Of a stretch of DNA of 10,061 nt, positions 7,405 to 10,061 are shown piece after piece. Source of the DNA: Lachnospiraceae bacterium UBA3845 (GTDB lineage: Bacteria > Bacillota > Clostridia > Lachnospirales > Lachnospiraceae). Position 1 is the first letter of the stretch; every line of letters begins with the position of its first letter. A program made the position numbers and the translations under genes. The stretch spans positions 25,643 to 35,703 of the forward strand of contig DGHP01000078.1 in assembly GCA_002392705.1 (NCBI GenBank), in the 5' to 3' direction. The notes under the pieces were generated by a model that had not been told where the DNA came from, ran no database searches, and saw only the letters and a program-made list of their open reading frames with translations.

Positions 7405-7496
7405 ATTGGCGCAGGAAAGCCCACAGCTGGGTGCAGAACAGTCATCCGGGGCACTGAGTCATGCTGCAGAACTTAATTTTGGGAGGAGGAGAGGAA

Positions 7497-7712
7497 ATGA
7501 ACAGACTGGATATACTGATTGAACAGGTTCGCGAATACGGAGAGCAGTGCAGGGAAGAAGGTGCCAGGAATGAGCGCAGGCTGATCGCGCAGCGCTTTCT
7601 GGAACTGGACCGGAGGATGAACGCCCGGGGCGGCGATGCCATGATCCGGATGGTCAGTGATCTGTGCGTCCTTGAGGAGGAAGAGGTCCGTCAGATCCTG
7701 GAGAGTATCTGA
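7497..7712 (+). CDS. Small protein of unknown function, 71 residues
   Basis: I do not recognise this protein. The reading frame is open from an ATG at 7461, but the ATG at 7497 is chosen because a purine-rich GGGAGGAGGA site (7481-7490) lies just upstream of it, whereas 7461 has none. The product is highly charged, looks mostly helical and has no membrane segment or signal peptide. LDILIEQVREYGEQCREEGARNERRLIAQ suggests an amphipathic helix over residues 4-32 (LDILIEQVREYG, then CREEGARNERR). The end, MIRMVSDLCVLEEEEVRQIL (49-68), resembles the helix pair that closes many bacterial proteins with helix-turn-helix-like tails. Its stop codon lies inside a terminator stem, and no good promoter is visible just upstream. 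A terminator and a strong promoter separate it from the next gene, so functional linkage is not implied. Confidence 0.6.
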   Translation: MNRLDILIEQVREYGEQCREEGARNERRLIAQRFLELDRRMNARGGDAMIRMVSDLCVLEEEEVRQILESI

Positions 7713-7720
7713 CCTTTTTT
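7690..7720 (+). terminator. Intrinsic terminator overlapping the end of the 71-residue gene
   Basis: GTCAGAT (7690-7696) pairs with ATCTGAC (7707-7713) around a 10-base loop, followed by C and six T bases (7715-7720). The stop codon TGA (7710-7712) is inside the 3' arm, so the gene and its terminator overlap. Confidence 0.7.
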
Positions 7721-7733
7721 CCGGCAGGAGCAC

Positions 7734-7761
7734 TTGCATTCTTTTCATATCGTGCTATAAT
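7734..7761 (+). promoter_or_regulatory. Strong extended -10 promoter of the AAA+-RyR gene
   Basis: A -35 box TTGCAT (7734-7739) and a perfect -10 box TATAAT (7756-7761) are spaced by 16 bases. TG at 7753-7754 provides the extended -10 motif. The transcript would start near 7768, giving a short leader of about 23 bases. Confidence 0.85.
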
Positions 7762-7790
7762 CCCCGATTAACCGAAAGGGGATGAATAAT

Positions 7791-9806
7791 ATGACGAATA
7801 ATAAGCATGATTATAAAGAATATGTGCCCGGCAGTTCCTTCGCCGAGGCCTTTGAGACCGATAAAATACCGATGATGCAGATGGCTCATCTCAGAAATCT
7901 GGATTACCAGATCAGCAGGCACCTGTCCTATGAGCGGACGGTAGATGAATTTCTTCTGCAGCTCGCGGTGAACGATTCCCTGCACGCCCTGAAGATCCGC
8001 AGGGATCTGGTGATTCTTCTGAATGAGGAGGGGGCGCTGGTCCGGGAGGATGGAAAATGGATCCTTCTCTTTACTCCCCAGTGCGCGGAGGGCGCTTCCC
8101 TCAGGGAGGATGCCCCGCTGTATCCGGTTTTCCGCTCACTGCTGAAGAAGGAGAAAGAGGGAACAGTATGCAGGATCCGCGTGCCGGAGAGGAGCATGAA
8201 GGCGCTGGTCTCCGGTAAGAATCCCTTCTCCATTCTGGATGAATACTGCATGTCCCAGCCCGGAGGCTATCTGGCCATAGCCGAGCAGATTGTTTTCGCG
8301 GGGCCGGAGGAACTGTACCGGCATGTTCCGGTCTGTCACTACAACGCCCTTGCGACCGTGGACAGGGATGAGATCGAGAACTATCAGACCATCCGGGCGC
8401 TTCTGGATGATTACATCCTCCAGTGCGACAGCATGCAGCCCGGGGACAGGCTTCAGCCGCTCTCCATAGCGGTTTTCGGCCCTCCGGGGGCAGGCAAATC
8501 CTTTGGAGTGAAGCAGATCGCCTCCACCTCGGGAAGATTTGCCGTAACGTCTCTGAATGTTTCCCAGTACAAGGGGCCGGCAGCCCTTTTTGAGGCCATG
8601 GAGGAAGCCCTGAACTGTCCGAAGGGCAGAATCCCTCTGATTTTCTTTGATGAATTCGATTCGGAACTGGATTCAGAGGCGAGGGGCTGGCTGAAATATT
8701 TCCTTGCTCCCATGCAGGACGGGGAATACACGCTGAACGGCCGTACGAGATCCATCGATGACGCGGTGTTTGTCTTCGCTGGCGGAACTGCGGAATCCTT
8801 CCGGCAGTTTCTTCCATCTGACCAGTCCGGGCAGGCGGAGGCCTTCCGCAAGGTCAAGGGCCCGGATTTTGTCAGCAGGCTGAAGGGAATCCTGAATATC
8901 AAAGGTCTGAATCCGGTCAGCATCACGGACAGGAGCCATATCATCCGGAGGGCAACCCTGCTCAGGGAGCAGATTATCCGCAGGATCCCGGGCATCTACA
9001 ATTCCGACGGCGGGCTGATCAATATTTCAAAGGGTCTTCTTTCCGCCCTGCTCCGGGTATCTGAGTACCGGCACGGGGCAAGGTCCCTGGAGTTCATACT
9101 GTCCATGTGCAGGCTCTCCGACGTGAACCGTTTCACGCCTTCCTGCCTTCCCATGGACGAGCAGCTGGATCTGCATCTGGATGTAAAGGACTTCAGAAAC
9201 AAGCTGGCTTTTGAGCAGGTAATGGGCGACGCCGTCGAACAGTACGCGAGAATCGCCCATATGAATATTCTGAAGAAGCATCCGTGGGCAGAGAAGGCAG
9301 CTGCTGAACGCAGCCTGCAGCAGGCCGGCCGTGACGTCACGTTCTCGGAAGCGCTCTCCGCATCCGCGATGAGCGCCGGTGAGATCAGTATGACTTATGA
9401 GACGGTGCGGTGCCCGGACGAGTTTGCTCCCTGGAGCGAGCTGGAAGAATGCTACAAGGAGAGCTACCGGTCGCAGATCCGTTTTCTCGGAGAGAAGCTG
9501 CAGGATTATGATATGCAGATCGGACTCAGACCGATCGCGGGAAGCGGCGCGCCGGACGCGATCACTGAGCTCTTCGGACCCGTGCTGGAAGAGTTTGCCC
9601 GGCTCGAACATGAGAGATGGATGCGGGACCGCAGGATTGCGGGCTGGACAGCCGGCAGCCCGAATGCGGACCTGAAGCAGACGCCGGAGCTGGTTCCCTA
9701 CGATGAACTGGATGAGATGACCCGCTCCTTTATCCGCATGCAGGTCAGAGAGATCCCGGGGCAGCTTCGCGAAATCGGATATGAGCTCTACTTTAAGTGG
9801 AAATGA
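7791..9806 (+). CDS. AAA+ ATPase with C-terminal RyR domain
   Basis: This is a 671-residue protein with three parts. Residues 1-220 form an N-terminal region I cannot assign. Residues about 222-440 are an AAA+ ATPase module: Walker A GPPGAGKS (230-237), Walker B IFFDEFD (284-290, Asp287/Glu288), a sensor-1-like strand VFVFAGGT (326-333), a candidate arginine finger Arg363 in DFVSRL, and a sensor-2-like GARSL (429-433). After a helical linker, residues about 593-668 match the RyR (ryanodine-receptor) domain: LEHERW (605-610), GW (618-619), LVPYDEL (634-640) and IGY (662-664). Bacterial RyR domains are thought to bind small, possibly nucleotide-derived, ligands in signalling or conflict systems; any such role here is inference. 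No signal peptide or membrane helix is seen. The start at 7791 is preferred over an in-frame ATG at 7782, because AAAGGGG (7775-7781) abuts 7782 but lies nine bases before 7791. It has its own promoter, and no partner gene is visible. Confidence 0.88.
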   Translation: MTNNKHDYKEYVPGSSFAEAFETDKIPMMQMAHLRNLDYQISRHLSYERTVDEFLLQLAVNDSLHALKIRRDLVILLNEEGALVREDGKWILLFTPQCAEGASLREDAPLYPVFRSLLKKEKEGTVCRIRVPERSMKALVSGKNPFSILDEYCMSQPGGYLAIAEQIVFAGPEELYRHVPVCHYNALATVDRDEIENYQTIRALLDDYILQCDSMQPGDRLQPLSIAVFGPPGAGKSFGVKQIASTSGRFAVTSLNVSQYKGPAALFEAMEEALNCPKGRIPLIFFDEFDSELDSEARGWLKYFLAPMQDGEYTLNGRTRSIDDAVFVFAGGTAESFRQFLPSDQSGQAEAFRKVKGPDFVSRLKGILNIKGLNPVSITDRSHIIRRATLLREQIIRRIPGIYNSDGGLINISKGLLSALLRVSEYRHGARSLEFILSMCRLSDVNRFTPSCLPMDEQLDLHLDVKDFRNKLAFEQVMGDAVEQYARIAHMNILKKHPWAEKAAAERSLQQAGRDVTFSEALSASAMSAGEISMTYETVRCPDEFAPWSELEECYKESYRSQIRFLGEKLQDYDMQIGLRPIAGSGAPDAITELFGPVLEEFARLEHERWMRDRRIAGWTAGSPNADLKQTPELVPYDELDEMTRSFIRMQVREIPGQLREIGYELYFKWK

Positions 9807-9942
9807 TCTGCGAAGCGCGGATAGCCTGTGCTGTACGCAATTTCACTGAGGAAGCAAAGCTGTCAGGCGGAATATGCGGGCGGCCTGATGTGCGGAGGAA
9901 CGCGGACAGCAACGGAAACGGAGGCCGGGCCGAATCCTGCGC

Positions 9943-9971
9943 TTGACCTTGGAACTGACTTCTGAGATAAT
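9943..9971 (+). promoter_or_regulatory. Strong promoter of a unit starting at the right edge
   Basis: A -35 box TTGACC (9943-9948) and a -10 box GATAAT (9966-9971) are spaced by 17 bases, with an extended -10 TG at 9963-9964. The start would be near 9978, about eight bases before repeat copy 3. The gene or RNA served is outside the window. Bases 9807-9942 hold no supported gene and no clear terminator. Confidence 0.75.
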
Positions 9972-9985
9972 ATACCGATCAATTG

Positions 9986-10061
9986 TTACTATTCACGGCC
10001 TGTTTGAAATCGGGTTCCGGTTCGTAGTGCTTGCATGTAAGAAACAGGTTCTGATTTCAAA
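9986..10061 (+). repeat. Palindromic dispersed repeat, copy 3 (cut by window end)
   Basis: The left arm TTACTATTCACGGCC (9986-10000) is identical to that of copy 1. The inner arms TTTGAAATC (10003-10011) and GATTTCAAA (10053-10061) are perfect inverted repeats, extendable to 12 pairs with two G-U pairs. The block AAACAGGTTCTGATTT (10042-10057) is identical to copy 2. By analogy with copy 1 the right arm GGCCGTGAAT should follow just beyond the window. Lying directly after a strong promoter, it would be transcribed as a leader hairpin. Confidence 0.75.

Noticed and set aside
7331..7522. 63-codon plus-strand frame between the DUF6465-like gene and the 71-residue gene
   Set aside because: It overlaps both neighbours, spans the terminator at 7382 and has no ribosome binding site.
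9888..9965. 25-codon frame starting ATGTGCGGAGGA after the AAA+-RyR gene
   Set aside because: There is no ribosome binding site, its end overlaps the promoter at 9943-9971, and it is too short to judge without conservation.
2175..10061. CRISPR array interpretation of the repeats
   Set aside because: The copies are few, differ in sequence and orientation, and are not regularly spaced with unique spacers.

Overview
The window looks like chromosomal DNA of a fairly GC-rich member of the Lachnospiraceae or a related Clostridia lineage. The grounds are Gram-positive style AGGAGG ribosome binding sites, sigma-A type promoters, the protein types (a DUF6465-like small protein, a cytoplasmic GH13 glycosidase, a MATE exporter) and the housekeeping neighbours. 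All supported genes lie on the + strand. The assignment is by eye; no database search was run.

Layout. Positions 1-2145 hold pheT (phenylalanyl-tRNA synthetase beta chain), which lacks its N-terminus because the gene starts before the window. The 647-base gap 2146-2792 is not empty. It holds a strong promoter (2288-2316), a roughly 330-nt structured RNA ending at a near-ideal intrinsic terminator (2323-2651; 6S/SsrS RNA is my best guess), and two diverged copies of a palindromic repeat that flank the RNA. queA (2793-3824, queuosine biosynthesis) follows. Then come a GH13 alpha-glucosidase-type enzyme (3924-5525) and a MATE-family transporter (5525-6865), coupled by a TGATG stop/start overlap. 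A promoter then drives a 129-residue protein with a lysine/alanine-rich tail and a DUF6465-like C-terminus (6952-7341). A terminator, a 71-residue unknown protein (7497-7712) and a second terminator come next. A strong extended -10 promoter drives a 671-residue AAA+ ATPase with a C-terminal RyR domain (7791-9806). The window ends with another strong promoter (9943-9971) firing into a third copy of the palindromic repeat, so a further transcription unit begins at the right edge.

How the genes relate. pheT and queA both serve tRNA function, but the RNA unit separates them and they need not be co-transcribed. The glycosidase and MATE genes form a coupled pair. The DUF6465-like gene, the 71-residue gene and the AAA+-RyR gene look like separate short units, because terminators and promoters lie between them.

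The most interesting items are the AAA+-RyR protein (a rare bacterial domain combination with an unassigned N-terminal region), the structured RNA, and the dispersed palindromic repeat, whose third copy sits where a 5' leader would be.
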